NCBI GenBank assembly: GCA_025667525.1
Contig: CM046877.1
Coordinates: forward strand, 297,162,364 to 297,226,363
Reading direction: 5' to 3'
Source of the DNA: Glebionis coronaria
Lineage: Eukaryota > Streptophyta > Magnoliopsida > Asterales > Asteraceae
Length of the DNA: 64,000 bases
This document shows, in pieces, positions 1-12,831 of the stretch. Each line of letters begins with the position of its first letter. Within the stretch, counting starts at the first letter, position 1. The notes beneath the pieces were generated by a model. That model had not been told where the DNA came from. It searched no databases and saw nothing but the letters and a program-made list of their open reading frames with translations. A program made the translations under genes and the position numbers.

Positions 1-167
1 TAATTCTAATAGACGTGTGTCTTCTTCTACATGAATAAACAACTACACTAAGAGCAGAAGGCCACAGCCTACGAGCAATACAAGGAATAATAGGTTCCCT
101 TTTGCCTCTAGAAGTAGTCGCCCCAAGTTCAATAATGTGGAAGTAGAAGAACATCCTAGGAATTTAC
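1..167 (+). pseudogene. Element A gag/protease spacer, N-side fragment
   Basis: Frame 2 gives an Asn/Arg/Ser-rich stretch ending in EVEEHPRNL, with one stop at 32-34. The reading continues at 12426 in the adjoining half, interrupted only by the Tekay insertion. This sequence type is common in the long gag-pol spacer of Asteraceae copia elements (recalled family knowledge). It has no catalytic motif. Bases 163-167 (TTTAC) are the left copy of the Tekay target duplication. Confidence 0.7.
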
Positions 168-3100
168 TGTGACAATCTAACATTTTCAGGTAGTGAATTA
201 TTTTCTCGTATAATATTTTGAAACTTATTTTTGTGTTGGTTGATGAACTCACAATTTACGGATTTAAATTTGGGCTTACGTGCATAATTTAGCGTTCTTT
301 ACGACTAAACCGGAAACCTTAGGATTACGTATTTACGTTTTTGAACTCCGTTTTTGATGAGACAATTTTTATTAGATTCGTTTTGAGCCGTTGATTCATA
401 ATTTATAAAAACGTTTTTCGTAAAACGACCCGAGGGAACGCAAATCGAGGAAACTAGAATCGAGGAATACCCGTAAATTTGCGGGATGGGAAAAAACTAG
501 TTTATCCCACCCCACTACAAAGGGACGGCCCAAAGGAGGACACCACATCAAAGATGTGGCATCCTTACACTAACTAAGTTTACACTTGTAAACTTAGCCT
601 TACTATGAAGCTACTCATATCCCACTAACCACAAAACCATCTAAGCTAAACCATTCCTTCCATTTACACATGCAAAACTACTCAAAAACTCTCTCACTCT
701 CTCTAACTTACAATCCCACTTCACCACCCTACATCATATTTGATCTTTTCTAGCCACAAGATACATGTTATCTAGCCATATTATGGAGAAACCTTGAAGC
801 CTTGATTTATTGGTGGTCATTTTAACAACCAAGGAGGTGATTTGCTTGTGTCCTAGGGCTAATTTCTCAACAAACTATCTTGGTGATTGATGATCTTGGA
901 GATATATTTGGTGTTCATCAAGTTATTGTCATCCAAAAACAAGATATAATCTTGGTTGGTAAAGAAGATCATCCTTTCCATTTCTCTTGTTATTTTTGTA
1001 AAGATCAAATGTATTTTCTTTCTTATTGTATATGTATATGATGAATATATGATGATAAAAATGTTGTGTGGGGATCAAGTGTTGATAAATATGCTTAAAA
1101 GATGAATAACCATAAGAAACAAGGCTAAAATCATGCTTAAATTGTTGGCTGTATAATAACAGTAAGTAACCAAGCCTTAAACTGATAAAATTGCATGGTG
1201 GAATCCATTTACAGCAAGTATAAGATGTCATACACATGTGAGAGTTGGCCATGCAATGGAATCATCAAAATGAGTGAGATATGATCAAAACAAGATGAGT
1301 GTGCTAATCTGAATATTCTGTTTTGTAGGGACTGTTAAGGATAGTTAGACATAGAATGAGCAGTAGCTATAACTAACTTAATTGTAGCACATAATATGAA
1401 GTTCATGCCATCCAAAACTGATCTTCTAACTCATTGTATAACTCTAGATATGATAAAAATGGTGAAGATGAAACTAAAAATCAGATTTTGAAAAATTAAT
1501 GTTTAATACTATTATATAAGCACTCAAATAATATAGTATAAAATGTGAAATTAAAACCCACTAACTTATGAATTTCATTTGTATAAATATGTATAAGGTT
1601 AAATAAATGGAAACTTTATAAAAATGGTAGTTGAATAAGATTTATAAGTTATAAAAACTATAAACATGATTTTTACGACTTTTTCGGCTATTACCGTAAA
1701 ATTAACGTTTTTCGCCAATTAAAACTTAGACGATCAAACCCGTCTAATGTAAAGTTTTTAAAAGTCATATACTGATATATAAGTATCTAATACAAGTAAA
1801 AACCGATAAATCCCGAACTATATAACATATGGACATTAACGAGCTAAGTTAGCATATTGGACTAATAAATAACTAAATAAGTTAAACACTTATAAAAAGT
1901 ACTTATTGGGCTTAACCCATTTGGGCCCAACATGTAAAGTATAAATACTGATAATACAAGTATAAAATGTACTAATACAAGTTAAAGAACTTATAATAAG
2001 CTTATTGGACTTAAAACATGTAAATAGGTAAAACTAGTAAACTAGTAAAAAGTTACCAATACATAAACACTAAAATGAGTAAATAAGAATGTATAAACCC
2101 ACTTGATAATCATCATGTGTACAAAATCATCATATGTATATTTGTTATTTTGATAAAGTCATTGGACAAAAGTCTAAGACCGATTATTATTTATATAGGT
2201 TTCCATGACCGAAGCACGCCCGTAGCCGATAATCCGCCTTTCATTATCAACGTGAGTTCATAGCCTCACACTCTTTTAAATGTTTTATAAAATGATTTGT
2301 AAACCCGCGAGGGAGATAACATGCTAGTTTTTGATAAAATAGAACACAAGTAGTCCCGATGGTATGCTTAATGATATGGACATGAATGATGCTATGACCC
2401 TATAAACGAGATAAAAAGGATTATTAGTAGTTAGGTATTGTCACTCAAAGTCCCATTAGCATGAATTGTGAACTACCGGGATTTGGTAGACACTTATGCA
2501 TATGATAGTACTATTTGGGGACGATCACCCCAGTTCGCGCCTTGACGGTTGATCCCCGTCATACCACATTGATTGGTAAGCGAATTTATGTATGAGAAGA
2601 TTTACATAGCGTGATTTTTGTGACGACACGCTAACTTAGATGGGCAAATTGTTTGTCGGGTTCGCGGCCCGTTGTTGTGATAGTAAGGTAACAATGTCAT
2701 GCGGCAAATAATAATCCAAATGAATCTAATGTGATCCTATAACGATATGAATAACGATAATAATATTACCTATAATGGTAATATTGAGGCTACGGTCTCA
2801 TGGACGGTTTAAGATGTATGCTTTGATTTATATATTGCCTGACTAGCAATATGAGGACTTACTTCCGATATTATACTTGTGTTCTGATTTCAACGATTGT
2901 TTTATATAACGGTTTTATTAAATTCTATGAATTCACTCGGCATTCGCTGATATGATTTTTGCATGTTTTTATCTCAGGTGCTTGAAGGTAATCCGGATGG
3001 AGATCGACTCTGATGGCCCACATAATATTAAAAATGTTCATTCGATCTATGTTTTGTAAACTTAATGACCTGTATAATATGGGACCTGTTGTACACTTTA

Positions 3101-3239
3101 AAACTTTTTATCGAATGAATGTATGTTGAACCTTGTACAACCATTTTTATGTGTTGTCTATGATTGGAGTTATTGTGCTATCCCATAACGCTCTAAAAGA
3201 CCCTTCCGCTGTACCGATACGAAAATTGAGAGTGTTACA
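168..3239 (+). repeat. Tekay 5' LTR
   Basis: Direct repeat of 9352-12425, 3072 versus 3074 bases, with scattered substitutions and 1-3 base indels. It begins TGTGAC and ends TTACA, followed by the primer site. It holds no real gene; short open stretches near 929-1252 are non-coding. Its low divergence from the 3' copy indicates a fairly recent insertion, but I did not count all differences. Confidence 0.95.
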
Positions 3240-3242
3240 GTT

Positions 3243-3254
3243 TGGTACCAGAGC
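3243..3254 (+). promoter_or_regulatory. Tekay primer binding site (initiator tRNA-Met type)
   Basis: TGGTACCAGAGC lies 3 bases after the LTR end. It differs at one base from the usual TGGTATCAGAGC complementary to the 3' end of initiator tRNA-Met. Minus-strand cDNA synthesis would start here. The leader to 3517 is AT-rich with TATATA runs and no ORF. Confidence 0.85.
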
Positions 3255-3517
3255 TCTCATTATAGAGAACGAAAGATTTTAAAAACCAAGGTTTTGAACA
3301 AAACTTTTCAAAATCTTTTAACTATGAACATTTAAGAAAATATTCGAAAAATCTTTTGACTATAACGGTGCCAAAGATCTCCTACGTTACCAACAAGCCC
3401 TATTGAGAAGATATATATTTTGATATATATAATTTAATTTATATATATGTATATATCGTGGTTTCAGTATGTAATTGTTTAATAAGTATGTTATCCTAAT
3501 ACGAGACATATATATAA

Positions 3518-4527
3518 ATGCAGATTATCATGGCTGACCCTAATATTCCTGTAGAGAACCATGCTATTCCCGAACCTAATGTAGATGATGATCCTTATTT
3601 AGACTTAGTAGATTATGATATGGATGAGGAGGAGGAACCATTTGAGGATCCCGAGCCCGAGATAGGACTAGGAGATCAGATTGCCCCCCAGGTTGATATG
3701 TTAGAGAATGAGATTGATAATGTTGATATTGAGAATGATGATGAGATTGGGTTAGATAATTTAGATGATGAGATTGACGACGAGGATGTCAAGGAGGATA
3801 TAGGTATAGACGATGAGGTTGATGATGATGAGGAAGCCGAGCTTATTTACCCTATGATGTTCCAGAGGGCGAGCCCTTTCCCCTACCAGTTTATTTGTCT
3901 GATTCTGAGGTTGAGCTACCTAGAGATGAAATGTCTGAATCGTCTGAATCTGATTCTGAATCAGAGGAGGATGAGGATGATAACGCACTTGACGGTACTG
4001 ATGGTATTGCTACTCGTAGACGTGTGATTGGAGAGTCGTCTAGTGTTCGAGAGGCTACTCATATGGATTGTCTTGCACCATGGGCCTTGAGACGTGATTT
4101 AGATGCTTCCCGTGTTAAGAGTAGTATGAAAGAGATTGGATTAGGTGTTGTTCAGACTCATGTTGCTTATTTGGAGTCGAAGACTAAGGTTGGTGAGAAA
4201 GAGCGGGAATTGCTTAGTTTGGATTTGACTGATGTAGAGCGTGGTTTGAATGAGGCTTTTAGGAGGTTATCTGTGTTAGAAAGTGGTGAGTTTGCTGCAA
4301 TGAAGAAAGAGGTAAATTCTATGGAGATTCAGTTGAATGTAGCTCGTGCGATGCGTGTGAAAGATAAGAAGGAGTTGAATATATATGTGGGTTGGAATAG
4401 TAGATTTTATGCTGACATGGTTGAAAGAGAAGTGATCCGTAAGCGCCCAGCTGAAGATGTGTCTAGTGATCGTCCGACAAAGATACAGAAGACGATGGAT
4501 GATGGACCATCTGGCGGTTCTCAGTAG
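3518..4527 (+). pseudogene. Acidic, coiled-coil-like ORF upstream of Tekay gag (frameshifted)
   Basis: Two overlapping frames read as one protein with a frameshift near 3845-3860. The first ~110 residues are extremely Asp/Glu-rich (runs such as DDEIDDEDVKED). A Ser/Glu segment follows (MSESSESDSESEEDEDD), then a basic, Lys/Glu/Leu-rich part with helical, coiled-coil character ending GPSGGSQ at the stop at 4525. It lies between the primer site and gag, separated from gag by about 290 bases (4528-4820). I recognise no catalytic domain. Position and acidity suggest an accessory or leader protein; function unknown. Confidence 0.6.
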
Positions 4528-4820
4528 ACCAGTCTGTGTTTAGTAGTGACCTTTGTATCTTTTGTACCTTTTGTAGCTTTGACTGAACCGACTTGTTAGT
4601 TAAGTAGACCTGGCACAAATTTTGAGTATTTATAGTGCTAAAACTTTGATATGGGATGTAATTAAGACAATGCTTTTGTTTCAAATCGAATGAAATATGT
4701 ATCTTGTCTTGAATTCCATATTGTGCCTTATTTGTATCTTGATTATGAATTCAATCCATATTATATGAATCCTTTGTTGGGTGAATGCTTAATACTTTGA
4801 AATTGTGAAATTATAGAACT

Positions 4821-5471
4821 ATGCCGTCTAAGAAAGCTGTGACTGAGGATGATGTACGTAGGATTATTACGGAGCAAGTTACCGCATCTGTGACTGAATT
4901 TATGGCAAATGCTAGAAATGAAGCTGGCGGTAGTGGAGCTGGCGGTAGTGGAGCTGGCGGTAGTGGAATTGGTGGTACTAATGTGAATGTGAATGCTAAT
5001 AATGTGAATGCTAATGCTGGAAGAAATATAGGAGGACTTGGAACTAATGCACCTGAAGTTGGTGGCTGTACTTATGTGACGTTCATGAAGTGTGAACCTC
5101 TACCGTTTAATGGAACTGAAGGTGCTATAGGATTAAGCCAGTGGATCGAGAAGATTGAGTCGGTGTTTCGGATTAGTAAGTGTAAGGAGGAAGATAAGGT
5201 GACTTTTTCTATGGCTACTCTTAAAGGTCGTGCGTTGACTTGGTGGAACGGGAGAATTGCTTTCATGGGTATTGATGCTGCTAATGCTACTCCTTGGGCT
5301 GAAATTAAGAAGTGGATGACTTTGGAATTTTGTCCCCGTAGTGTGATCATTAGGTTAGAACAAGAGTTGATTCATTTGAGAATGAAAGGTGTGGACATTG
5401 ATAGTTACACAAACCGATTCCATGAGTTGGCCTTGCTATGTCCTCGATTGGTGGAACCCGAAGAGATCTGA
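4821..5471 (+). pseudogene. gag: Tekay Gag, N-terminal part (capsid domain)
   Basis: Begins MPSKKAVTEDDVRRI. Residues ~35-70 are a Gly/Ser/Ala and Asn/Val repeat linker. From residue ~90 comes the retrotransposon gag (capsid-like) domain with FNGTEGAIGLSQWIEKIE, TLKGRALTWWNG and the FHELALLCPRLVEPE segment. The TGA at 5469-5471 interrupts the domain; the same frame continues downstream with IEQYIKGL, so this is a nonsense mutation, not the natural end. Gag forms the virus-like particle in the cytoplasm. Confidence 0.85.
4923..4967 (+). repeat. 15-bp minisatellite in gag (three units)
   Basis: Unit GCTGGCGGTAGTGGA occurs three times in tandem, encoding Gly/Ser/Ala linker repeats. An AATGTGAATGCTAAT-type repeat follows immediately. 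In frame, length divisible by three. Confidence 0.9.
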
Positions 5472-6464
5472 ATTGAGCAATATATCAAAGGGTTGACCAA
5501 GAATATCCAGGGCGACGTGACATCATCTAAACCACTGACCATTGATGATGCTGTTCGAATGGCTTACCAACTCATTGGACAGATAAATCAGGATAGGGAA
5601 GATGAAGCCCGTGTTGGTGAGAAAAGAAAGGGAGATGGTGATCGTGTAGATAGAGGTGATAATAGGAAGAATTTCAATCGCCGTCAGAACCAGAGAAAGG
5701 GGAATGCAAATGCTCTTACCAACAACACACCGCGCAACGATGATAGATGTCCTATGTGTGGCAACAAGAGGCATGTTGGCGACTGCTGGAAGTGCCGAAA
5801 TTGCGGAAAGCTTGGACACAAGGTTGAAAGGTGTAAGAAGGGAACCATTTGCGTCAGCTGTAATGAAGAAGGTCATAGGAAATCGGAATGCCCCAAGTTG
5901 AAAGCGATTGTACCTAGAAGAAACCCCCAGGGTGGTGTCTATCAACTTGGAACAATTGAGGTGAAGAAAGAGGATCCGAATGTCGTTACCGGTACGTTTT
6001 TACTCAACAATCATTATGTTGTTGCTTTATTTGATTCGGGTGCTGATAGGAGCTTTGTATCCACTAAATTTAGTGCCCTTATTGACATTGAACCTGTTGA
6101 GATAAATACCAGTTACGAGGTGGAATTAGCTGATGGTAAATTAGTGAAAACTAATAAGCTATTAGAAGGATGCTCTCTAAATCTCTTGAACATTTCCTTT
6201 CCGATTGATTTGATGTTGATAGAATTAGGTAGTTTTGATATTATTATTGGTATGGATTGGTTGTCGTTGAATAATGCTACTATTTTATGCGAAGAAAAGA
6301 AGGTTAAGATTCCTCTTAGGAATAGAACGTTATTAATTGATGGTAATCGAGGTGAATCCCGTTTGAAAATCATTTCATGTATTAAAGTCCAAAAGTACAT
6401 CAGGAACGGTTGCGAGTTATTCTTAGCTCAAGTGACCGGGAATGAGTCTAGGGAGAAACGATAG
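5472..6464 (+). pseudogene. gag-pol: Tekay Gag C-terminus (zinc knuckles) and aspartic protease
   Basis: Same frame as the upstream gag. It shows the end of the capsid domain, a basic linker, then tandem CCHC-type knuckles (CRNCGKLGHKVERC and CVSCNEEGHRKSEC, preceded by a CPMCGNKRHVGDC variant) that bind element RNA. The retropepsin-type protease follows, with the catalytic motif FDSGADRSFV and the flap/IIIGMDWL region. A TAG at 6462-6464 separates it from RT in the same frame. It would cut the polyprotein within particles. Catalytic Asp is intact, but the whole polyprotein cannot be read through without suppression. Confidence 0.88.
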
Positions 6465-7465
6465 GAAGATGTACCTATTATTTGTGAATTTCCTAAGGTA
6501 TTTCCTAAAGATTTACCCGGACTTCCACCGATAAGGCAAGTAGAGTTTCGAATCGATTTAAATCCTGGTGCTGCACCGGTGGCACGTGCGCCATACCGAT
6601 TGGCCCCTTCTAAATTAAAGGAGTTATCTGAGCAACTTAAGGAGTTGTCTGATAAAGGTTTTATTCGACCGAGCTCGTCGCCTTGGGGAGCTCCAGTCTT
6701 GTTCGTTAAGAAGAAGGATGGATCTTTCCGTATGTGCATTGACTATAGGGAACTGAATATGTTGACAATTAAAAATCGATATCCTTTACCTAGGATTGAT
6801 GATTTGTTTGATCAACTACAAGGATCTAGTGTGTATTCTAAGATAGATTTGTGGTCAGGATATCACCAACTTCGCGTCCGTGAAGAAGATATTCCTATAA
6901 CTGCATTTAGAACTCGTTATGGACACTATGAATTTCAAGTAATGCCATTTGGGCTAACTAACGCACCTGCGGTTTTCATGGATTTAATGAATCGAGTGTG
7001 CAAGTCCTACTTGGATAAATTTGTGATTGTGTTTATTGATGATATTCTAATCTATTCTAAGAATGAAGATGAACATAGAGAACATTTAAGGATTATTTTG
7101 AATTTGTTAAAGGATGAAAAGTTGTATGCTAAGTTTTTGAAATGTGATTTTTGGTTAGATTCTGTGCAATTTCTTGGTCATGTGATTAACAAAGATGGAA
7201 TTCATGTTGATCCTGCAAAGGTTGAAGCCATTAAGAATTGGTCTGCACCGACAACGCCAACGGAAGTACGACAGTTCTTAGGATTGGCTGGCTATTATAG
7301 GCGATTCATTAAAGAATTTTCTTTAATAGCTAAACCCTTGACTAAGCTTACCCAGAAGAATAAACCTTTCGTTTGGGGAAGTGATGAGGATGGAGCATTT
7401 CAGACATTGAAGCAAAATGTAGTGCGCCAATTTTATCATTACCCGACGGGAGTGAAGATTTCGTA
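6465..7465 (+). pseudogene. pol: Tekay reverse transcriptase
   Basis: In frame with protease. Motifs in order: linker before RT ([13 protein letters not shown]), [58 protein letters not shown], the catalytic [10 protein letters not shown], and QFLGHVI. The RT converts element RNA to cDNA. A one-base change in an A-run near 7412-7417 shifts the frame just before RNase H, producing a premature end at 7463-7465. The catalytic Asp pair is intact. Confidence 0.9.
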
Positions 7466-9310
7466 GTGTATTGTGATGCATCTCTTAGAGGCTATGGAGC
7501 TGTTTTGATGCAACGAGAGAAAGTGATAGCTTATGATTCTAGGCAATTAAGGAAGAATGAGGAGAAGTATACCACTCATGATCTTGAGTTAGGAGCTGTA
7601 GTCTTTGCTCTTAGGTTGTGGAGACATTATCTGTATGGCACCAAGTGTACGGTATTCACCGATCACAAAAGCCAACAATATATTCTCGATCAGAAGGAAT
7701 TGAACATGAGGCAACGAAGATGGATAGAGTTGTTAAGTGATTATGATTGTGATATAAAATATCACCCAGGAAAAGCCAATGTTGTTGCCGATGCATTAAG
7801 TAGGAAAGATAGAGAGCCTATTAGGGTACGTTCTCTAGTCTTGACCGTGCACAATAATTTGCCTGAGCAAATTAGAAATGCGCAAATAGAAGCCTGTAAG
7901 AAAGAAAATTTTGTTAATGAAGGGTTCCGAGGAGAAGGAGATCCTTTAGAGGTTAGAGCTGATGGAGTGAAATGCTTAAGAGGTCGTATGTGGATACCTA
8001 AGTTTGGAGGCTTAAGAGACTTGATTATGTTAGAATCCCATAAATCTAAGTATTCCATTCATCCGAGATCTGATAAGATGTACCATGATTTGAAGAAGTT
8101 GTACTGGTGGCCGAATATGAAAGCTGATATTGCTATGTATGTTCTTCAATGCTTGACTTGTGCTCGAGTTAAAGCTGAACATCAAAAGCCATCAGGACTA
8201 CTTCAACAACCAAAGATTCCTAAATGGAAGTGGAAGCGAATTACGATGGACTTTATCACCAAGCTTCCTAGAACATCATCTGGAAACAACTCGATTTGGG
8301 TCATTGTCGACAGACTGACCAAATCAGCACACTTCATTCCGATTAAAGAGCAGTTCTCACTGGAGAAGCTGACTCGTATATACCTTGATAATGTTGTATG
8401 CAAGCATGGAGTGCCTGTATCGATCATTTCAGATCGAGATCCTAGATTCGCATCGAATTTTTGGAAATCTCTCCAAAGATCTTTGGGAACGAATCTCGAC
8501 ATGAGCACTACTTATCACCCCCAGACTGATGGGCAGAGTGAAAGAACGATACAAACACTGGAAGATATGTTGAGAGCTTGTGTGTTAGATTTTGGTAAGA
8601 ATTGGGATAAACATTTACCGTTAGCAGAGTTTTCTTATAACAATAGTTACCATTCTAGTATTAAGGCTGCACCGTTTGAAGCTTTGTATGGTAGGAAGTG
8701 TAGATCTCCTCTATGTTGGAGTGAAGTTGGGGATACCCAGCTCACGGGACCGGAATTGATCCGGGAGACTACGGAGATGATAGTTCAGATTAAGAATAGA
8801 ATGTTGACTGCCCGTAGTAGACAGAAAAGTTACGCGGATGTGCGGCGAAAGCCGATGGAGTTTAAAGTGGGTGACCGAGTAATGTTGAAAGTATCGCCAT
8901 GGAAAGGCGTTATAAGATTTGGAAAACGAGGGAAATTGAATCCTCATTATATTGGACCCTTTAAGATTCTATCTAGAGTAGGTCCGGTGCCTTACAAACT
9001 AGAGTTACCCCCAGAACTTCATGGTGTTCACAACACATTCCATGTATCTAATCTGAAGAAATGTCTAGCAGTGAGTGATGAGAAAATTTCGTTGGATAAG
9101 GTTCGAATAGATGGGAAGTTGCATTTTATCGAAGAACCCGTAGAGGTTATGGATCGTGAGGTAAAGCAACTGAAACAAAGTCGGATACCTATTGTCAAGA
9201 TCCGATGGAATTCAAAGCATGGACCGGTATATACTTGGGAACGAGAGGATGAAATGTATAAGAAATATCCGCACCTCTTCGATTTCAATAAGAAACGGAC
9301 ATCAAAATGA
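7466..9310 (+). CDS. pol: Tekay RNase H, integrase and chromodomain (open, 5' cut by frameshift)
   Basis: A 614-residue open frame; its reading actually extends upstream to the frameshift near 7415. RNase [16 protein letters not shown], the [12 protein letters not shown]lu, [17 protein letters not shown]. Integrase: zinc-binding H/H then CLTC (CARVK), catalytic Asp in [10 protein letters not shown], Asp in IISDRDPRF, Glu in [15 protein letters not shown]. The [10 protein letters not shown] segment is SH3-like. C-terminal chromodomain-like end: [35 protein letters not shown]. Chromodomain integrases target heterochromatin. It ends at TGA 9308, about 30 bases before the polypurine tract. Confidence 0.9.
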   Translation: MYCDASLRGYGAVLMQREKVIAYDSRQLRKNEEKYTTHDLELGAVVFALRLWRHYLYGTKCTVFTDHKSQQYILDQKELNMRQRRWIELLSDYDCDIKYHPGKANVVADALSRKDREPIRVRSLVLTVHNNLPEQIRNAQIEACKKENFVNEGFRGEGDPLEVRADGVKCLRGRMWIPKFGGLRDLIMLESHKSKYSIHPRSDKMYHDLKKLYWWPNMKADIAMYVLQCLTCARVKAEHQKPSGLLQQPKIPKWKWKRITMDFITKLPRTSSGNNSIWVIVDRLTKSAHFIPIKEQFSLEKLTRIYLDNVVCKHGVPVSIISDRDPRFASNFWKSLQRSLGTNLDMSTTYHPQTDGQSERTIQTLEDMLRACVLDFGKNWDKHLPLAEFSYNNSYHSSIKAAPFEALYGRKCRSPLCWSEVGDTQLTGPELIRETTEMIVQIKNRMLTARSRQKSYADVRRKPMEFKVGDRVMLKVSPWKGVIRFGKRGKLNPHYIGPFKILSRVGPVPYKLELPPELHGVHNTFHVSNLKKCLAVSDEKISLDKVRIDGKLHFIEEPVEVMDREVKQLKQSRIPIVKIRWNSKHGPVYTWEREDEMYKKYPHLFDFNKKRTSK

Positions 9311-9340
9311 AATGGATCACGAGGACGTTGATCCCTTTTA

Positions 9341-9350
9341 GGAGGAAAAG
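9341..9350 (+). promoter_or_regulatory. Tekay polypurine tract
   Basis: GGAGGAAAAG ends one base before the 3' LTR start at 9352. It is the expected primer for plus-strand DNA synthesis. Confidence 0.8.
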
Positions 9351-9351
9351 C

Positions 9352-12300
9352 TGTGACAATCTAACATTTTCAGGTAGTGAATTATTTTCTCGTATAATAT
9401 TTTGAAACTTATTTTTGTGTTGGTTAATGAACTCACAATTTACAGATTTAAATTTGGGCTTACATGCATAATATAGCGTCCTTTACGACTAAACCGGAAA
9501 CCTTAGGATTACGTATTTACGTTTTTAAACTCCGTTTTTTATGAGACAATTTTTATTAGATTCGTTTTGAGCCGTTGATTCACAATTTATAAAAACGTTA
9601 TTCGTAAAACGACCTGAGGGCACGCAAATCGAGGAAACTAGAATCGAGGAATACCCGTAAATTAGCGGGATGGGACAAAACTAGTTTATCCCACCCCACT
9701 ACAAAAGGACGGCCCAAAGGAGGACACCACATCAAAGATGTGGCATCCTTACACTAACTAAGTTTACACTTGTAAACTTAGCCTTACTATGAAGCTACTC
9801 ATATCCCACTAACAACAAAACCATCTAAGCTAAACCATTCCTTCCATTTACACATGCAAAACTACTCAAAAACTCTCTCACTCTCTCTAACTTGCCGTCC
9901 CACTTCACCACCCTACACCACCATTTGATCTTTTCTAGCCACAAGATACATGTTATCTAGCCATATTATGGAGAAACCTTGAAGCCTTGATTGATTGGTG
10001 GCCATTTTAACAACCAAGAAGGTGATTTGCTTGTGTGATAGGGCTAATTTCTCAACAAACTATCTTGGTGATTGATGATCTTGGAGATATATTTGGTGTT
10101 CATCAAGTTATTGTCATCCAAAAACAAGATATAATCTTGGTTCGTAAAGAAGATCATCCTTTCCATTTCTCTTGTTATTTTTGTAAAGATCAAATGTATT
10201 TTCTTTCTTATTGTATATGTATATGATGAATATATGATGATAAAAATGTTGTGTGGGGATCAAGTGTTGATAAATATGCATAAAAAGATGAATAACCATA
10301 AGAAACAAGGCTAAAATCATGCTTAAATTGTTGGCTGTATAAAAACAGTAAGTAACCAAGACTTAAAATGATAAAATTGCATGGTGAAATCCATTAACAG
10401 TAAGTATAAGATGTCATACACATGTGAGAGTTGGCCATGCAATGGAATCATTAAAATGAGTGAGATATGATCAAAACAAGATGAGTGTGCTAATCTGAAT
10501 AGTCTGTTTTGTAGGGGCTGTTAAGGATAGTTAGACATAATGAGCAGTAGATATAACTAACTTAATTGTAGCACATAATATGAAGTTCATGCCATCCAAA
10601 AATGAGCTTCTAACTCATTGTAGAACTCTAGATATGATAAAAATGGTGAAGATGAAACTAAAAATCAGATTTTGAAGAATTAATGTTTAATACTATTATA
10701 TAAGCACTCAAATAATATAGTATAAAATGTGAAATTAAAACCCACTAACTTATGAATTTCATTTATATAAATATGTATAAGGTTAAATAAATGGACACTT
10801 TATAAAAATGGTAGTTGAATAAGATTTATAAGTTATAAAAACTATAAACATGATTTTGACGACTTTTTCGGCTATTACCGTAAAATTAACGTTTTTCGCC
10901 AATTAAAACTTAGACGATCAAACCCGTCTAATGTAAAGTTTTTAAAAGTCATATACTGATATATAAGTATCTAATACAAGTAACAACCAATAAAACCCGA
11001 ACTATATAACATATGGACATTAACGAGCTAAGTTAGCATATTGGACTAATAATCTAACTAAATAAGTTAAACACTTATAAAAAGTACTTATTGGGCTTAA
11101 CCCATTTGGGCCCAACATGTAAAGTATAAATACTAATAATACAAGTATAAAATGTACTAATACAATTTAAAGAACTTATAATAAGCTTATTGGACTTAAA
11201 ACATGTAAATAGGTAAAACTAGTAAACTAGTAAAAAGTTACCAATACATAAACACGAAAATGAGTAAATAAGAATGTATAAACCCACTTGATCATCATCA
11301 TGTGTACAAAATCATCATATGTATATTTGTTATTTTGATAAAGTCATTGGACAAAAGTCTAAGACCGATTATTATTTATATAGGTTTCCGTGACCGAAGC
11401 ACGCCAGTAGCCGATAATCCGCCTTTCATTATCAACGTGAGTTCATAGCCTCGCACTCTTTTAAATGTTTTATAAAATGATTTGTAAACCCGCGAGGGAG
11501 ATAACATGCTAGTTTTTAATAAAAATAGAACACAAGTAGTCCCGATGGTATGCTTAATGATATGGACCCGAATGATGCTATGACCCTATAAACGAGATAA
11601 AAAGGATTATTAGTAGTTAGGTTATGTCACTCAAAGTCCCATTAGCATGAATTGTGAACTACCGGGATTTTGTAGACGCTTATGCATATGATAGTACTAT
11701 TTGGGGACGATCACCCCAGTTCGCGCCTTGACGGTTGATCCCCGTCGTACCACATTGATTGGTAAGCGAATTTATGTATGAGAAGATTTACATAGCGTGA
11801 TTTTTGTGACGACACGCTAACTTAGATGGGCAAATTGTTTGTCGGGTTCGCGGCCCGTTGTTGTGATAGTAAGGTAACAATGTCGTGCGGCTAATAATAA
11901 TCCAAATGAATCTAATGTGATCCTATAACAATATGAATAACGATAATAATATTACCTATAATGGTAATATTGAGGCTACGATCTCATGGACGGTTTAAGA
12001 TGTATGCTTTGATTTATATATTGCCTGACTAGCAATACGAGGACTTACTTCCGATATTATACTAGTGTTCTGATTTCAACGATTGTTTTATATAATGGTT
12101 TTATTAAACTCTATGAATTCACTCGGCATTCGCTGATATGATTTTTGCATGTTTTTATCTCAGGTGCTTGAAGGTAATCCGGATGGAGATCGACTCTGAT
12201 GGCCCACATAATATTAAAAATGTTCATTCGATCTATGTTTTCTAAACTTAATGACCTGTATATTTTGGGACCTGTTGTACATTTTAAAACTTTTTATTGA

Positions 12301-12425
12301 ATGAATGTATGTTGAACCTTGTACAACCATTTTTATGTGTTGTCTATGATTGGAGTTATTGTGCTATCCCGTAATACTCTAAAAGACCCTTCCGCTGTAC
12401 CGATACGAAAATTGAGAGTGTTACA
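9352..12425 (+). repeat. Tekay 3' LTR
   Basis: Copy of 168-3239 with the same termini. Followed at 12426 by TTTAC, the right target duplication. Differences from the 5' copy are mostly transitions, denser in the first ~150 bases. No gene inside. Confidence 0.95.
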
Positions 12426-12831
12426 TTTACCATTTTTTAATCATAATCAGAAACTTAATTCATCTGAATGTAATGACTTTAAGCTTACTATTCGGAATGA
12501 AAAATCTGAAGTTATTTGTGCTAAATGTAATAAATGTTTCTTTACTTTTAGTCATGATGCTTGTGGCTTGACTATGAATGTGTTGAATTATGGTGGTTAC
12601 ACTAGTATTGACAAGCTGTCAATCAGTAAAAAACATAGCACCCCTAAGGCTAAGGTGTATGTTCCAAAAAGTACGCACGTAGGGTCCACAGAAAGTCTTG
12701 CTAAGCCTAATAGCCCTAGCTTCACCTCAAAATGGTTGCCTACTGGTAGAAATTTCGACTGTAGTGGAAAAATTATCGACACTAGTAGATCTCATACTGA
12801 CAGTGAAATGTCGGTATGTGATAAGGCTTAA
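12426..12831 (+). pseudogene. Element A gag/protease spacer, C-side fragment
   Basis: Resumes the frame broken by Tekay. It holds a spacer with SSECNDFKLTIRNEKSEVIC, CAKCNKC, a Lys/Pro/Ser-rich part (HSTPKAKVYVPKS) and WLPTGRNFDCSGKI. This is the long region that precedes protease in this copia family. It stops at a TAA at 12829. No enzymatic domain; the Cys-x2-Cys-x2-Cys cluster may be a degenerate metal site. Confidence 0.75.

Larger units (their letters stand above)
168..12425 (+). mobile_element. Ty3/gypsy chromovirus, Tekay/Del type, complete with both LTRs
   Basis: The element starts TGTGACAATC and ends GTGTTACA. It is flanked by a perfect 5-bp duplication, TTTAC at 163-167 and 12426-12430. 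Internal order: initiator-Met primer site (3243), acidic pre-gag ORF, gag, protease, RT, RNase H, integrase, C-terminal chromodomain, polypurine tract (9341), 3' LTR. Long LTRs of about 3 kb plus the C-terminal chromodomain identify a chromovirus of the Tekay (Del) clade. Coding is broken by stops near 5469 and 6462 and frameshifts near 3850 and 7415. RNase H-integrase-chromodomain remains open. It was inserted after element A and is thus younger than A. Confidence 0.95.

Noticed and set aside
929..1252. Open frame on the minus strand in the Tekay 5' LTR (also 10114-10359 in the 3' LTR)
   Set aside because: Lies in a noncoding LTR, composition is AT-driven, and the two copies differ in length and start; no domain.
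5523..5945. Long minus-strand open frame opposite Tekay gag-protease
   Set aside because: Antisense shadow of the real gag-pol frame with its zinc knuckles and protease motif.
12319..12831. Single open frame across 12319-12831
   Set aside because: Chimera of the Tekay LTR end and element A spacer created by the insertion junction at 12425/12426.
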